32,561 nt of DNA from an uncultured Campylobacter sp. (GTDB lineage Bacteria; Campylobacterota; Campylobacteria; Campylobacterales; Campylobacteraceae): positions 1 through 32,561 of the forward strand of contig NZ_CAURPW010000019.1 in NCBI RefSeq assembly GCF_963526985.1. The letters run 5' to 3'. Under the pieces are notes generated by a model. The model searched no databases and was not told the DNA's origin. It saw nothing but the letters and a program-made list of their open reading frames with translations. Of this stretch, positions 1 through 7,756 are shown piece by piece. The translations under genes and the position numbers were made by a program. Position 1 is the stretch's first letter. Every line of letters starts with the position of its first letter.

Positions 1-1297
1 CGCGGGCGATGAAGTCTGCCGAGGAGTTTTTATTTACGCTCATCACGGGCGCGCTACCAAGAAGCCCGCCAAACTCCAGCGTATCGCCCTCTTTGCCTTT
101 TGGGATTATGCGCACGGCGGTCGTTTTTTGATTTATGACGCCGATCGCGGCCTCGTCGGCTATGATCGCGGCGATCGTCTGCTCGGGCGTATCCTGCGGG
201 ATCGCGATCATATCGAGCCCCACCGAGCAGATCGCGGTCATCGCTTCGAGCTTTTCCAAATTTAACGAGCCCGCGCGCACTGCGGCTATCATGCCCTCGT
301 CTTCGGAGACAGGGATAAACGCGCCGCTAAGCCCGCCTACTTGGTTGCACGCCATCACTCCGCCCTTTTTGACCGCGTCGTTTAGCAGCGCTAGCGCAGC
401 CGTCGTGCCGTGCGTGCCGACGCGCTCTAGTCCCATCTCCTCAAGCACGCGCGCGACCGAATCGCCCACCGCCGGAGTCGGAGCCAGCGAGAGATCGACG
501 ATACCGAATTTCACGCCCAGGCGCTCGGACGCCATTTGGCCTACGAGCTGTCCGATGCGCGTAATCTTAAACGCCGTCTTTTTCACGGTCTCGGCGACCA
601 CGTCAAAGCTCGCTCCGCGCACCTTCTCAAGCGCGCGCTTAACGACGCCTGGGCCGCTAACGCCCACGTTTATGACGACTTCGGCCTCGCCCACGCCGTG
701 AAATGCGCCCGCCATAAAGGGATTATCCTCGACGGCGTTGGCAAATACGACGAGCTTTGCGGCGCCAAGATCCGAAAGCCGCGCCGTCTCTTTTATCACG
801 CGCCCCATGTCGGCGACCGCGCTCATATTTATGCCCGTCTTGGTCGAGCCGATATTTACCGACGAGCAGACCTTCTGCGTCGCAGCGAGCGCGGCGGGGA
901 TGGAGTCGATTAAAATTTTATCGCCCTTGGAGTAGCCCTTTTGTACTAGCGCCGAAAAGCCGCCGATAAAGTCGATACCGACCTTTTGCGCCGCCTCGTC
1001 CATCGCTCTAGCAAGCGGCACGTAGCTCACGGCATCCGTCGCCGCGCCGATGATGGCGATAGGCGTTACGCAGACGCGCTTATTTACGATCGGGATGCCA
1101 AGCTCTGCTGAAATTTCATTGCCGACCTTTACCAGATCGCGCGCCTTGTCGGTGATCTTGGCGTAAATTTTCTCCGTGGCTTTGCCCATATCGGGATCGA
1201 TACAGTCGAGCAGACTGATGCCCATCGTGATCGTGCGGATGTCGAAATTTTGCTCCTCGATCATCGCGATCGTTTCGGTTACGTTTTTGATGTCCAT
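1..1297 (-). CDS. UPF0210 (PFL/DUF711) family protein, C-terminus cut by the window edge
   Basis: This long minus-strand reading frame begins with ATG at 1297 (MDIKNVTETIAMIEEQNFDI) and stays open to base 1, giving 432 codons. The family is usually about 450 residues, so only some twenty C-terminal residues should be missing. The glycine-rich segments GGFSALVQKGYSKGD, GVSGPGVVKRALEKVRG and CNQVGGLSGAFIPVSEDEGM are what I recognise as UPF0210 (DUF711). No enzymatic role is established for the family that I know of. It lies 9 bases downstream of the ACT-domain gene. This ACT plus UPF0210 pairing recurs in many bacteria and suggests that the small protein senses a ligand, perhaps an amino acid, for the large one. 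The ribosome binding site appears to lie at the end of the ACT gene (AAGG near its stop). I am confident of the family, not of the function. Confidence 0.9.
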   Translation of the reverse strand, partial: MDIKNVTETIAMIEEQNFDIRTITMGISLLDCIDPDMGKATEKIYAKITDKARDLVKVGNEISAELGIPIVNKRVCVTPIAIIGAATDAVSYVPLARAMDEAAQKVGIDFIGGFSALVQKGYSKGDKILIDSIPAALAATQKVCSSVNIGSTKTGINMSAVADMGRVIKETARLSDLGAAKLVVFANAVEDNPFMAGAFHGVGEAEVVINVGVSGPGVVKRALEKVRGASFDVVAETVKKTAFKITRIGQLVGQMASERLGVKFGIVDLSLAPTPAVGDSVARVLEEMGLERVGTHGTTAALALLNDAVKKGGVMACNQVGGLSGAFIPVSEDEGMIAAVRAGSLNLEKLEAMTAICSVGLDMIAIPQDTPEQTIAAIIADEAAIGVINQKTTAVRIIPKGKEGDTLEFGGLLGSAPVMSVNKNSSADFIAR

Positions 1298-1306
1298 CTG
1301 CGCGCC

Positions 1307-1573
1307 TTAGATGTTGTGCATGGTGTCAAATATCGCCGAGCTTTGGATATTTATCTTTACTTTTAGCTTTTCGCCAAGCTCGTTTAGCTCCCCTCTTAGA
1401 GCTGTGAAGTCCTGCTTTTCCTCGCTGGAAACCACCGCCATCATCGTAAAAAACTCATCCAAAACCGTCTGGCTGATGTCGTCTATGTTTAGCCCAAGCT
1501 GCGCGAGCTTGGCCGAAACGCCCGCTACAATGCCGACCTTGTCCTTACCGATCACCGTTACGATCGCTTTCAT
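1307..1573 (-). CDS. Small ACT-domain protein (UPF0237 type)
   Basis: The protein is 88 residues from ATG at 1573 (MKAIVTVIGKDKVGIVAGVS). A longer in-frame start at 1618 exists, but the 1573 start has AGGAGA a few bases upstream and begins exactly where UPF0237 proteins begin. The whole protein is one ACT fold, with the beta-alpha-beta opening and the glycine turn KDKVGIVAGVSAKLAQLGLNID. ACT domains bind small ligands such as amino acids. Here there is no catalytic domain, so it is probably a regulatory partner of the UPF0210 protein encoded directly downstream with 9 bases between them. mrp ends 78 bases upstream on the same strand, so the two genes may extend that operon. Confidence 0.9.
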   Translation of the reverse strand: MKAIVTVIGKDKVGIVAGVSAKLAQLGLNIDDISQTVLDEFFTMMAVVSSEEKQDFTALRGELNELGEKLKVKINIQSSAIFDTMHNI

Positions 1574-1651
1574 TTGTCGTTCTCCTAAATTTGTAAATTT
1601 GCGAGAATCAAAGCCCAAATTTGAGTAAATTCGGGCTTTAGATTTTAAATT

Positions 1652-2752
1652 TTACTTCGAGCAAGCGCTCTTGCCGTCCATCACGGGCTGGATAGACGAG
1701 TTGTCCGCGCCGCCGTCATCGTTGATATTTTCGATTATTTCCCACAGTCTAGCCGCCGCTTTTTCGTAGCGTTTAGCCGTGACCGAGTTTGGCTCGTAAA
1801 AGCTCACCGGCTTGCCGCTGTCGCCGCCGACTCTAACGGCAGGCTCGATAGGTATCTCGGCTAGCACTTCGGTACCGTAGGCTTTTGCCACTTCCTCGGT
1901 CGTGCCTTTGCCAAATATATCATACTCCTTGCCGCTTTCAGGGCAGATAAAGCCGCTCATGTTTTCCACGATGCCCGCGATCGGGATGTGAAGCTTCTCA
2001 AACATATCAAGTGCTCTTTTGCTATCATCTAGCGCTACCACTTGCGGCGTCGTGACGCACACGCCAGCAGTCACCGGCACGCTTTGAGCTAGAGTTAGCT
2101 GTGCGTCGCCCGTTCCCGGAGGCATATCGAGAAACAACACGTCCAGCTCGCTCCAAAACACGTCTTTTAGCAGCTGTTCGATAGCTTTCATGATCATCGA
2201 ACCGCGCCAGATGAGGCTCATACCTTCTTCCATTAGCACGCCCATACTCATCATCTCGACGCCGTGAGTTAGGATCGGTTTTAGTTTGTTGCCGACGACT
2301 TGAGGCTGAGTGCCCACTTCGCCGAGCATTCTAGGGATATTTGGACCGTAGATGTCGGCGTCTAGGATGCCTACTTTTTTGCCTAGCTTCGCCATCGAGA
2401 TAGCTAAATTTAGCGTCGTAGTGCTCTTGCCCACGCCGCCTTTGCCCGAGCTTACCATTACGAAATTTTTGATCTGCGGAGCGATGTTTTTACCGCTTTG
2501 TGTGTTGCTTTTTTCCTCTGGGATTTTTGGTTGGATGATGCTAACAACGCACTCGTTTGAGCCCATCACGCGCTTTATATCGGTTCGCAGCTCGTTTGCT
2601 ACGTCCGGATTTGAGCTTACGATCTCGACCTCGATTAAAATTTTCTCGCCGATTTCGACGTTTTTTACGAATCCAAAGCTCACGATATCTTTCTCAAAGC
2701 CCGGATATATCACGCCTTTTAGTCTATTTAAGACATCCTCTTTACTTAACAT
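1652..2752 (-). CDS. mrp: Mrp/ApbC-type iron-sulfur cluster carrier ATPase
   Basis: This is a 366-residue cytoplasmic P-loop ATPase of the Mrp/NBP35 family, which carries [4Fe-4S] clusters to apo-proteins. An N-terminal MIP18-like (DUF59) domain covers about residues 1-80. The deviant Walker A motif GKGGVGKST is at 103-111, followed by the ILDADIYGPNIPRMLG switch region and the FLDMPPGTGDAQLT Walker B segment. The usual C-terminal CxxC cluster motif is read here as CPES (GFICPESGKEYDIFG), so one of the two expected cysteines is a serine. A further cysteine sits near the C-terminus (SACSK). The start overlaps the end of thiC by 11 bases, so the genes are translationally coupled. ThiC is itself a 4Fe-4S enzyme and thus a plausible client. 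Confidence 0.95.
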   Translation of the reverse strand: MLSKEDVLNRLKGVIYPGFEKDIVSFGFVKNVEIGEKILIEVEIVSSNPDVANELRTDIKRVMGSNECVVSIIQPKIPEEKSNTQSGKNIAPQIKNFVMVSSGKGGVGKSTTTLNLAISMAKLGKKVGILDADIYGPNIPRMLGEVGTQPQVVGNKLKPILTHGVEMMSMGVLMEEGMSLIWRGSMIMKAIEQLLKDVFWSELDVLFLDMPPGTGDAQLTLAQSVPVTAGVCVTTPQVVALDDSKRALDMFEKLHIPIAGIVENMSGFICPESGKEYDIFGKGTTEEVAKAYGTEVLAEIPIEPAVRVGGDSGKPVSFYEPNSVTAKRYEKAAARLWEIIENINDDGGADNSSIQPVMDGKSACSK

Positions 2753-4076
2753 TTTTCTCCTTCGTTAGATTTTTTGAAATTTTATACGCGCAAAATTTAG
2801 GCCCGCACATCGAGCAAAATTCCGCCTTTTTAAACGACTCTTGAGGCAAGCTCTCGTCATGCAACTCGCGTGCTCTTTGGGGATCTAGGCTTAGCTCAAA
2901 CTGCTTGTTCCAGTCAAAAGCGTATCTAGCGTCGCTCATCGCGTGATCGCGCTCTATCGCGCCTGCCTTGCCTAGCGCGACGTCGGCTGCGTGAGCAGCG
3001 ATCTTATGCGCTACGATGCCTTCTCTCACATCGTTTGCGTTTGGCAAACCAAGGTGCTCTTTAGGCGTCACGTAGCACAGCATCGAGGCTCCGTAAAAGG
3101 CCGCCATCGTCCCGCCGATAGCCGAAGTGATGTGATCATACCCCGCTCCGATGTCCGTAGGCAGCGGTCCTAGCACGTAAAAAGGCGCGCCGTGGCACAG
3201 CTCGCGTTCGATTTTCATATTATACTCTATTTGGTTTAAAGGAATATGACCCGGCCCCTCGATCATCACTTGCACGTTTTTCTCCCATGCGCGCAGCGTT
3301 AGCTCGCCTAAAACGCGTAGCTCGCTAAGCTGAGCTTCATCAGTCGCGTCGTATAGGCAGCCCGGACGCAGCCCGTCGCCTAGAGACAGCGCGACGTCGT
3401 GAGCGGCGCAAATTTCTAAAATATCGTCAAAAGCCTCGTAAAACGGGTTTTCTTTATGATGGTGCATCATCCAGCTAGCAGTTAGGCTACCGCCGCGGCT
3501 AACGATACCCATCTTGCGCTTTGCGACCAGCGGCATAAATTTGAGCAGAAACCCCGCATGTATCGTGAAGTAGCTAACGCCCTGGCGCGCCTGCTTTTCG
3601 AGCGTTTTTAGGATGTCGCTAGTGGTTAAATTTTCGACCTCTTTTATATCGTGGATGATTTGATACATCGGCACGGTGCCTATGGGGACGGTCGAGTTTG
3701 CGATTATGGCGCTTCTGATCATATCCAAATCACCGCCAGTGCTTAGATCCATGACCGTGTCGGCGCCGTATTTTAGGCAAATTTGCAGCTTTTCAAGCTC
3801 GGCGTCTATATTGCTACTTAGGCTTGAGTTGCCGATATTTGCGTTGATTTTGGTTTTGGCCTCCCTGCCGATCGCCATCGGGAGCAAATTTTCGTGATGG
3901 ATGTTGGCTGGGATTATCATCTTGCCCGCGGCGACCTCGCTTCTAACGAGCTCGGGATTTAGCGCTTCAGCCTGCGCTACGTAGTTCATCTCGGGCGTTA
4001 TGACGCCTTTTTTAGCGTAGTACATCTGCGTCGGAGTTTTGTCGGCGGAGTCAAATTTGACCCGAAATTCTTTCAT
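2742..4076 (-). CDS. thiC: Phosphomethylpyrimidine synthase ThiC
   Basis: ThiC is the radical-SAM enzyme that converts aminoimidazole ribotide to hydroxymethylpyrimidine phosphate in thiamine synthesis. The protein has 444 residues, the compact bacterial form without the long N-terminal extension. Recognisable segments are GADTVMDLSTGGDL, EGPGHIPLNQIEYN, PLPTDIGAGYDHITSAIGG and LCYVTPKEHLGLPN. The C-terminal cluster motif CSMCGPKFC has its cysteines at about 421, 424 and 429. ATG at 4076 is preceded by AAGGAG. The leader to the divergent ispDF gene is only 99 bases and shows no TPP riboswitch. A TAGAAT -10-like box read on the minus strand lies near 4097-4102. mrp follows with an 11-base overlap. 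Confidence 0.98.
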   Translation of the reverse strand: MKEFRVKFDSADKTPTQMYYAKKGVITPEMNYVAQAEALNPELVRSEVAAGKMIIPANIHHENLLPMAIGREAKTKINANIGNSSLSSNIDAELEKLQICLKYGADTVMDLSTGGDLDMIRSAIIANSTVPIGTVPMYQIIHDIKEVENLTTSDILKTLEKQARQGVSYFTIHAGFLLKFMPLVAKRKMGIVSRGGSLTASWMMHHHKENPFYEAFDDILEICAAHDVALSLGDGLRPGCLYDATDEAQLSELRVLGELTLRAWEKNVQVMIEGPGHIPLNQIEYNMKIERELCHGAPFYVLGPLPTDIGAGYDHITSAIGGTMAAFYGASMLCYVTPKEHLGLPNANDVREGIVAHKIAAHAADVALGKAGAIERDHAMSDARYAFDWNKQFELSLDPQRARELHDESLPQESFKKAEFCSMCGPKFCAYKISKNLTKEKNVK

Positions 4077-4141
4077 ATTTCGCTCCTTAAATTTTTGATT
4101 CTAATCTTACTCAAAAAAGATAAAAACAAGCTTTTAGGATG

Positions 4142-4147
4142 TATAAT
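4142..4147 (+). promoter_or_regulatory. -10 box (TATAAT) of the ispDF promoter
   Basis: A consensus TATAAT hexamer lies 28 bases before the ispDF start, preceded by an A/T-rich stretch with runs of A and T and no clear -35 hexamer. This is usual for Campylobacter sigma-70 promoters. Transcription would start near 4154-4156, giving a leader of about 20 bases that contains the ribosome binding site AAGGAG (4165-4170). Confidence 0.6.
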
Positions 4148-4175
4148 ATCGTAACACTTCGCCAAAGGAGAAATT

Positions 4176-5312
4176 TTGCTAGACGTTACGCTGATAATGC
4201 TTGGAGCCGGAAGCTCTAGCCGTTTTGAAATGCCCGTTAAAAAGCAGTGGTTGCGCGTCGGAGGCGATCCGCTATGGCTCTTTGCGGCTAAAAATTTAAG
4301 CTCGCATTATGCTTTTAAAGAGATAATCATCGCCTCAAACGAGGAAAAATATATGAGCAAATTTGCCCCGTCGTACCGCTTCGTAAAAGGCGGCGCGACG
4401 CGTCAAGGGAGCCTAAAAAACGCTCTTAAACTCGTTCAAAGCGAATTTGTTTTGGTTAGCGACATCGCTCGTCCGATGATTAGCGCAGAGCTTTTTTCTC
4501 GCATAATAGGCGGCATCCAAAACGCCGACTGCGTCGTGCCTGCGCTAAAAGTACCCGATACCGTTTATCTAGGCGCGGGCGTCGTAGACAGAGAGCAGGT
4601 CAAGCTCATCCAAACTCCGCAGCTCTCGCGCACGGAGATGCTAAAAAGCGCGCTTGAATCAGGTCAAATTTATACCGACGATAGCTCGGCGATAGCGGCT
4701 GCAGGCGGTAAAATCTGGTACGTACAAGGCGACGAAAACGCTAGAAAAATAACGTTTAAAGACGATCTAGCCAAAATTTACGGCCTTAGCGCGCCCTCAA
4801 GCGAAATTTACGTCGGTAACGGTTTTGACGTGCACGCCTTTGAAGAAGAGAAAAAAGAGGGAAGTTTCGTAACAATCGGCGGCGAAAAAATCCCTTTTGA
4901 AAGAAATTTAAAGGCCCACTCCGACGGCGACGTAGCTATCCACGCGCTCATCGACGCGGTGCTAGGAGCGGCCGGGCTGGGCGATATAGGCGAGCATTTT
5001 CCCGACACCGACGATAAATTTAAAGGAGCGGACTCGGCTATGTTACTAAAAGAAGCATATAATCTTGTGCAAAGCGTCGGTTTTGAGCTGATAAACGCCG
5101 ACGTCACAGTTATCGCCGAGCGGCCAAAGCTTAGTAAATTTAAATCCGCGATGGAAATAAACATCGCAAATGCGCTAAATTTAACCCCGAGCCGCATAAA
5201 CGTAAAGGCCACGACGACTGAGAATCTAGGCTTTACGGGGCGGGGCGAGGGCATAGCCGCCGCGGCGTCTGCTAGTCTAAAAATTTACGACTGGACGGCG
5301 GAGCGACTTTAA
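4176..5312 (+). CDS. ispDF: Bifunctional IspD-IspF enzyme of the MEP isoprenoid pathway
   Basis: This 378-residue fusion catalyses two steps of the non-mevalonate pathway. The N-terminal IspD half (CDP-ME synthase, about 1-205) shows the nucleotide-binding start LIMLGAGSSSRF and KKQW, the SDIARPMI segment and VKLIQTPQL. The C-terminal IspF half (MEcPP synthase, about 212-378) shows the metal-binding DVHAF, HSDGDVAIHALIDAVLGAAGLGDIGEHFPDTD and the terminal NVKATTTENLGFTGRGEGIAA. The intervening IspE step is encoded elsewhere. The start codon is TTG at 4176, chosen because AAGGAG lies 5 bases upstream and because the IspD fold begins immediately after it. The fusion is typical of Campylobacterota and some alphaproteobacteria. 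Confidence 0.97.
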   Translation: MLDVTLIMLGAGSSSRFEMPVKKQWLRVGGDPLWLFAAKNLSSHYAFKEIIIASNEEKYMSKFAPSYRFVKGGATRQGSLKNALKLVQSEFVLVSDIARPMISAELFSRIIGGIQNADCVVPALKVPDTVYLGAGVVDREQVKLIQTPQLSRTEMLKSALESGQIYTDDSSAIAAAGGKIWYVQGDENARKITFKDDLAKIYGLSAPSSEIYVGNGFDVHAFEEEKKEGSFVTIGGEKIPFERNLKAHSDGDVAIHALIDAVLGAAGLGDIGEHFPDTDDKFKGADSAMLLKEAYNLVQSVGFELINADVTVIAERPKLSKFKSAMEINIANALNLTPSRINVKATTTENLGFTGRGEGIAAAASASLKIYDWTAERL

Positions 5313-5380
5313 AAATCGCAACGCTTTGCGTAAAAACGCCAAAGTTTTAAGGTAAGAGGAAAAGTAAAGGAAAATAAAAA

Positions 5381-5398
5381 ATGAAAGTAAAAACATGA
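5381..5398 (+). other. Five-codon leader ORF (MKVKT) overlapping the cemR start
   Basis: ATG AAA GTA AAA ACA TGA runs from 5381 to 5398, and its stop codon overlaps the ATG of the next gene (5395) as ATGA. The only good Shine-Dalgarno sequence in the leader (AAGGA, 5367-5371) is 9 bases from this mini-ORF start but 23 bases from the cemR ATG. That is directly visible. Translation of the mini-ORF followed by re-initiation at cemR is an inference. Confidence 0.4.
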
Positions 5399-6321
5399 GA
5401 GTTTTGATAATAGAAAACGAAATCTACCTAGCCCAAAGCATCGCATCAAAGCTGGAAAATTTAGGCTACGAGTGCGAGATAGCAAGGAGCACGGCGGAGG
5501 CGATGAAAAACGATCCCGAGCAGAAGGCAAAGGATGGCGCCAAGGACGTACACTTTGACGTTGTGCTGCTCTCTAGCGCGTTTGCGGGCGACGACACGCT
5601 AAAAATCATACAAAAATTTAAAGACTCCGTCGTCATCCTGCTCATCACCTACATCAGCAACGACACCGTCTCGATCCCGATAAAAGCGGGTGCTAGCGAC
5701 TACATACAAAAGCCGTTTATGATCGAGGAGCTGGTGCGAAAGATCAAGCATTTCGAGGAGTTTAGGCGGCTGCAAACATTTATAAAAACCTATCAGGACT
5801 ACCTAAACTATCATTTTAAGGCCGTCTCGGCGCTAAATTTCGACTTTAAGCGCATAAAGCTACCGCTTCTCATAAAGTGCAATAAAATGATAAACGCCGA
5901 TAATTTCGTTTTTGAGTACGCAAAGGCGCTAAATTTGAGCTTCAAATACGTCCCGCTAGAGCCAGGCATCGACGTAGAGGCCATAGCCGAGGCAAATCCG
6001 CGCACGCTTTTATATTTTTCAAATTTTCAAATTTTACGCCAAGAGGCTAAAAATCAGATCGTATCTCTCGCCGCCAAACGCAAGCTCATCGCAAGCTCGA
6101 CCAATCCGAACGAAGAAGCGCCGATGGAGACGCTAAACATCGCAAGCGACGAGAAAAATTTCCAAATCGACGAAATTTTGACGATCGACGACTACATCAA
6201 GCACATCATCGTAAACTATCAGGACAAATACCCCGACACCGAGCTTAGCAAAAAGCTAGGCATCTCGCGCAAATCGCTTTGGGAAAAGAGGAAAAAATAT
6301 GACGTCGTCAAGAAAAAATAA
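5395..6321 (+). CDS. cemR: Atypical orphan response regulator, HP1021/CemR family
   Basis: The 308-residue protein has a receiver-like domain (1-120), a linker/sensor-like middle (125-255) and a C-terminal Fis-type helix-turn-helix (about 262-305, LSKKLGISRKSLWEKRKKY). The phospho-acceptor aspartate is absent: DVVLLSS places Ser60 where LLD is expected, and the acidic pair near residue 8 is reduced to ENE. The conserved lysine is kept (K106 in QKPF). Loss of the phosphorylation site is characteristic of the H. pylori HP1021 / C. jejuni Cj1608 (CemR) group. That group is reported to control redox and energy metabolism and, in Helicobacter, chromosome initiation. The position between ispDF and the ATP-sulfurylase-like gene matches C. 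jejuni as I remember it. No histidine kinase is adjacent. The next gene overlaps it by 23 bases. The symbol rests on family and synteny recognition, not on a search. Confidence 0.85.
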   Translation: MRVLIIENEIYLAQSIASKLENLGYECEIARSTAEAMKNDPEQKAKDGAKDVHFDVVLLSSAFAGDDTLKIIQKFKDSVVILLITYISNDTVSIPIKAGASDYIQKPFMIEELVRKIKHFEEFRRLQTFIKTYQDYLNYHFKAVSALNFDFKRIKLPLLIKCNKMINADNFVFEYAKALNLSFKYVPLEPGIDVEAIAEANPRTLLYFSNFQILRQEAKNQIVSLAAKRKLIASSTNPNEEAPMETLNIASDEKNFQIDEILTIDDYIKHIIVNYQDKYPDTELSKKLGISRKSLWEKRKKYDVVKKK

Positions 6322-7483
6322 CGCCGTTTGGATAAACGACGAGGCTTTCGGCGCGCTTGATCTCATAGAAAATCAAATTTTTAGCAAATTTAACCGCCTG
6401 ATGAACGAAAAAGAGGCAAACGAGATCTACGAGACGGGCTTTTTAGCCGGCGAGCCGATGCCCTATACATTCGTCTTCGCGCCGCAAGGTAAGCGCAATC
6501 AAGAAACTATAAAAAATGCGCAAAAAGGCGAGAAAATAGAGCTGATAAACTCTAACGGCGAGTCTGTCGGGCATATAAACGTAAGCGGTTCGTTTAAATT
6601 TGACAAAACCAAAAGCGCGCAAAATATCTTCCACGCTAACGAAACCGAGTCGGCGCGGCAATGCTGCGGCAAGCTAGCTATAAGCGGCGAGGTAAAAATC
6701 TACGGCAGCGCGCTAGAAAAGGTAAAAGAGCGTATCGAGTCCATTAAAAAGGAGCAAAACGCGCAAAAAATCACGGCTATCATGCTAACCGCAGAGCCGT
6801 TTAACCGCGCGCACGAGCGTCTGATTAGGATGACGATAGACAAGGCTGATTTGGTGTTGCTTTTTTTACTCAAAAGTCACGGCGCCGACGAGGTGATGAG
6901 CTTTGCGCTCAAAAAAAGAGTGCTTGAATACTTCATCCAAAACTACATCCCGCAAAATCGCCTAATCATCGTACCGTTTGAAAACTCCAGCCTCTTTAGC
7001 TCGCACCTAAATCCGACGCTAGAGTGCATAGCGGCGCATCGCCTCGGAGCTGGCAAGCTCGTAGTCGGTCAAAATCACGCGGGTATCGGGATGTTTTACG
7101 ATCACAACGTCGCTCACACGGTGCTAGAGCGATACAAAAACGATCTAAATTTAGAGATAGTCGTGCTACCCGAGCTTGTTTATTGCAACGAGTGCAAAAC
7201 GCTAGTTAGCACCAAGACCTGCCCGCACGGCCAGCACCACCATATAAAATACCACGCCCAGACGCTAAAAACCTTGCTGCTCTCAGGCATCTTGCCGCCT
7301 GCGATCCTCATGCGGCGCGACATCTCGGCGATGATACTAAGCGAGCTTTTCCCGAACAGATTTGAAAATATCCAAAAGCTTTGCGACGAGCTTTTTCCTA
7401 GCAACGGACTGCTAGAAAAGCAGACGGAGAGGGAATTTTACGAAAAATTAATGAAGCTTTATCAGACGACGTCGCTAAGCTAA
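6299..7483 (+). CDS. ATP-sulfurylase-like protein with altered active-site motifs
   Basis: The 394-residue protein has the two-part layout of bacterial sulfate adenylyltransferase: a PUA-like N-terminal region (about 1-140) and a nucleotidyl-transferase half. The sulfurylase signature QxRNPxHxxH reads LTAEPFNRAHE (163-173), so the Arg, Asn and first His are lost and only the second His remains. The later GRDHAG reads GQNHAG (257-262). The zinc-knuckle-like YCNECKTLVSTKTCPH (295-310) is intact. Activity as a normal ATP sulfurylase is therefore doubtful, and the true substrate is unknown. The start ATG overlaps the end of cemR by 23 bases and has AGAGGAA upstream, so the pair is co-translated. 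In C. jejuni, as I recall it, the homologue sits in the same place directly before pgpA. Here an 865-base insert separates them. Confidence 0.8.
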   Translation: MTSSRKNNAVWINDEAFGALDLIENQIFSKFNRLMNEKEANEIYETGFLAGEPMPYTFVFAPQGKRNQETIKNAQKGEKIELINSNGESVGHINVSGSFKFDKTKSAQNIFHANETESARQCCGKLAISGEVKIYGSALEKVKERIESIKKEQNAQKITAIMLTAEPFNRAHERLIRMTIDKADLVLLFLLKSHGADEVMSFALKKRVLEYFIQNYIPQNRLIIVPFENSSLFSSHLNPTLECIAAHRLGAGKLVVGQNHAGIGMFYDHNVAHTVLERYKNDLNLEIVVLPELVYCNECKTLVSTKTCPHGQHHHIKYHAQTLKTLLLSGILPPAILMRRDISAMILSELFPNRFENIQKLCDELFPSNGLLEKQTEREFYEKLMKLYQTTSLS

Positions 7484-7519
7484 ATTTGCCTTCTGCTGTT
7501 TTGGTAAAGCGGCTTGTTT

Positions 7520-7682
7520 CGCGAGCGCTTTTAAATGATTTTTGCTTCGCTGCACTCGCAACTGTAAGCAGAACGTAAATTTCGCCCTGCGATAGGCTAT
7601 ATGCCTTATCTTGGGACGAAATTTACTTCTTCTATTTAGCTACGAGCATAGCGACGTAGAAAACATTTAAAATCATCTCACG
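7520..7682. repeat. Long imperfect palindrome (arms ~65 bases)
   Basis: The left arm (7520-7584) and right arm (7617-7682) are complementary in a collinear series of blocks: TTTTAAATG (7529-7537) with CATTTAAAA (7664-7672), TCGCT (7547-7551) with AGCGA (7650-7654), CTCG (7555-7558) with CGAG (7643-7646), and GTAAATTTCG (7575-7584) with CGAAATTTAC (7617-7626). The 32-base centre can fold further through GATAGGC/GCCTTATC. Either strand could form a long interrupted hairpin. Such units are often dispersed palindromic elements (REP or MITE-like) or long bidirectional terminators. I cannot tell which. Confidence 0.6.
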
Positions 7683-7708
7683 ATACTTCGCCTCATCTTT
7701 TTACGCTC

Positions 7709-7756
7709 AAATTTGAAGTCAAATTTGGCTAATTTTGTAAATTTGACTTCAAATTT
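7709..7756. repeat. Perfect 18-base inverted repeat
   Basis: AAATTTGAAGTCAAATTT (7709-7726) is exactly reverse-complementary to 7739-7756, with a 12-base loop between them. The stem is A/T-rich and is followed by TT on the plus side, so it could act as a weak bidirectional terminator. It may also be part of the palindromic element next to it. Confidence 0.7.

Noticed and set aside
135..969. Plus-strand reading frames across the first kilobase
   Set aside because: They are antisense to the UPF0210 gene, which has a clear family match over the full length on the minus strand.
4077..4175. TPP riboswitch upstream of thiC
   Set aside because: The thiC leader is under 100 bases including the divergent ispDF promoter, and no THI-box-like conserved stems are visible on the minus strand.
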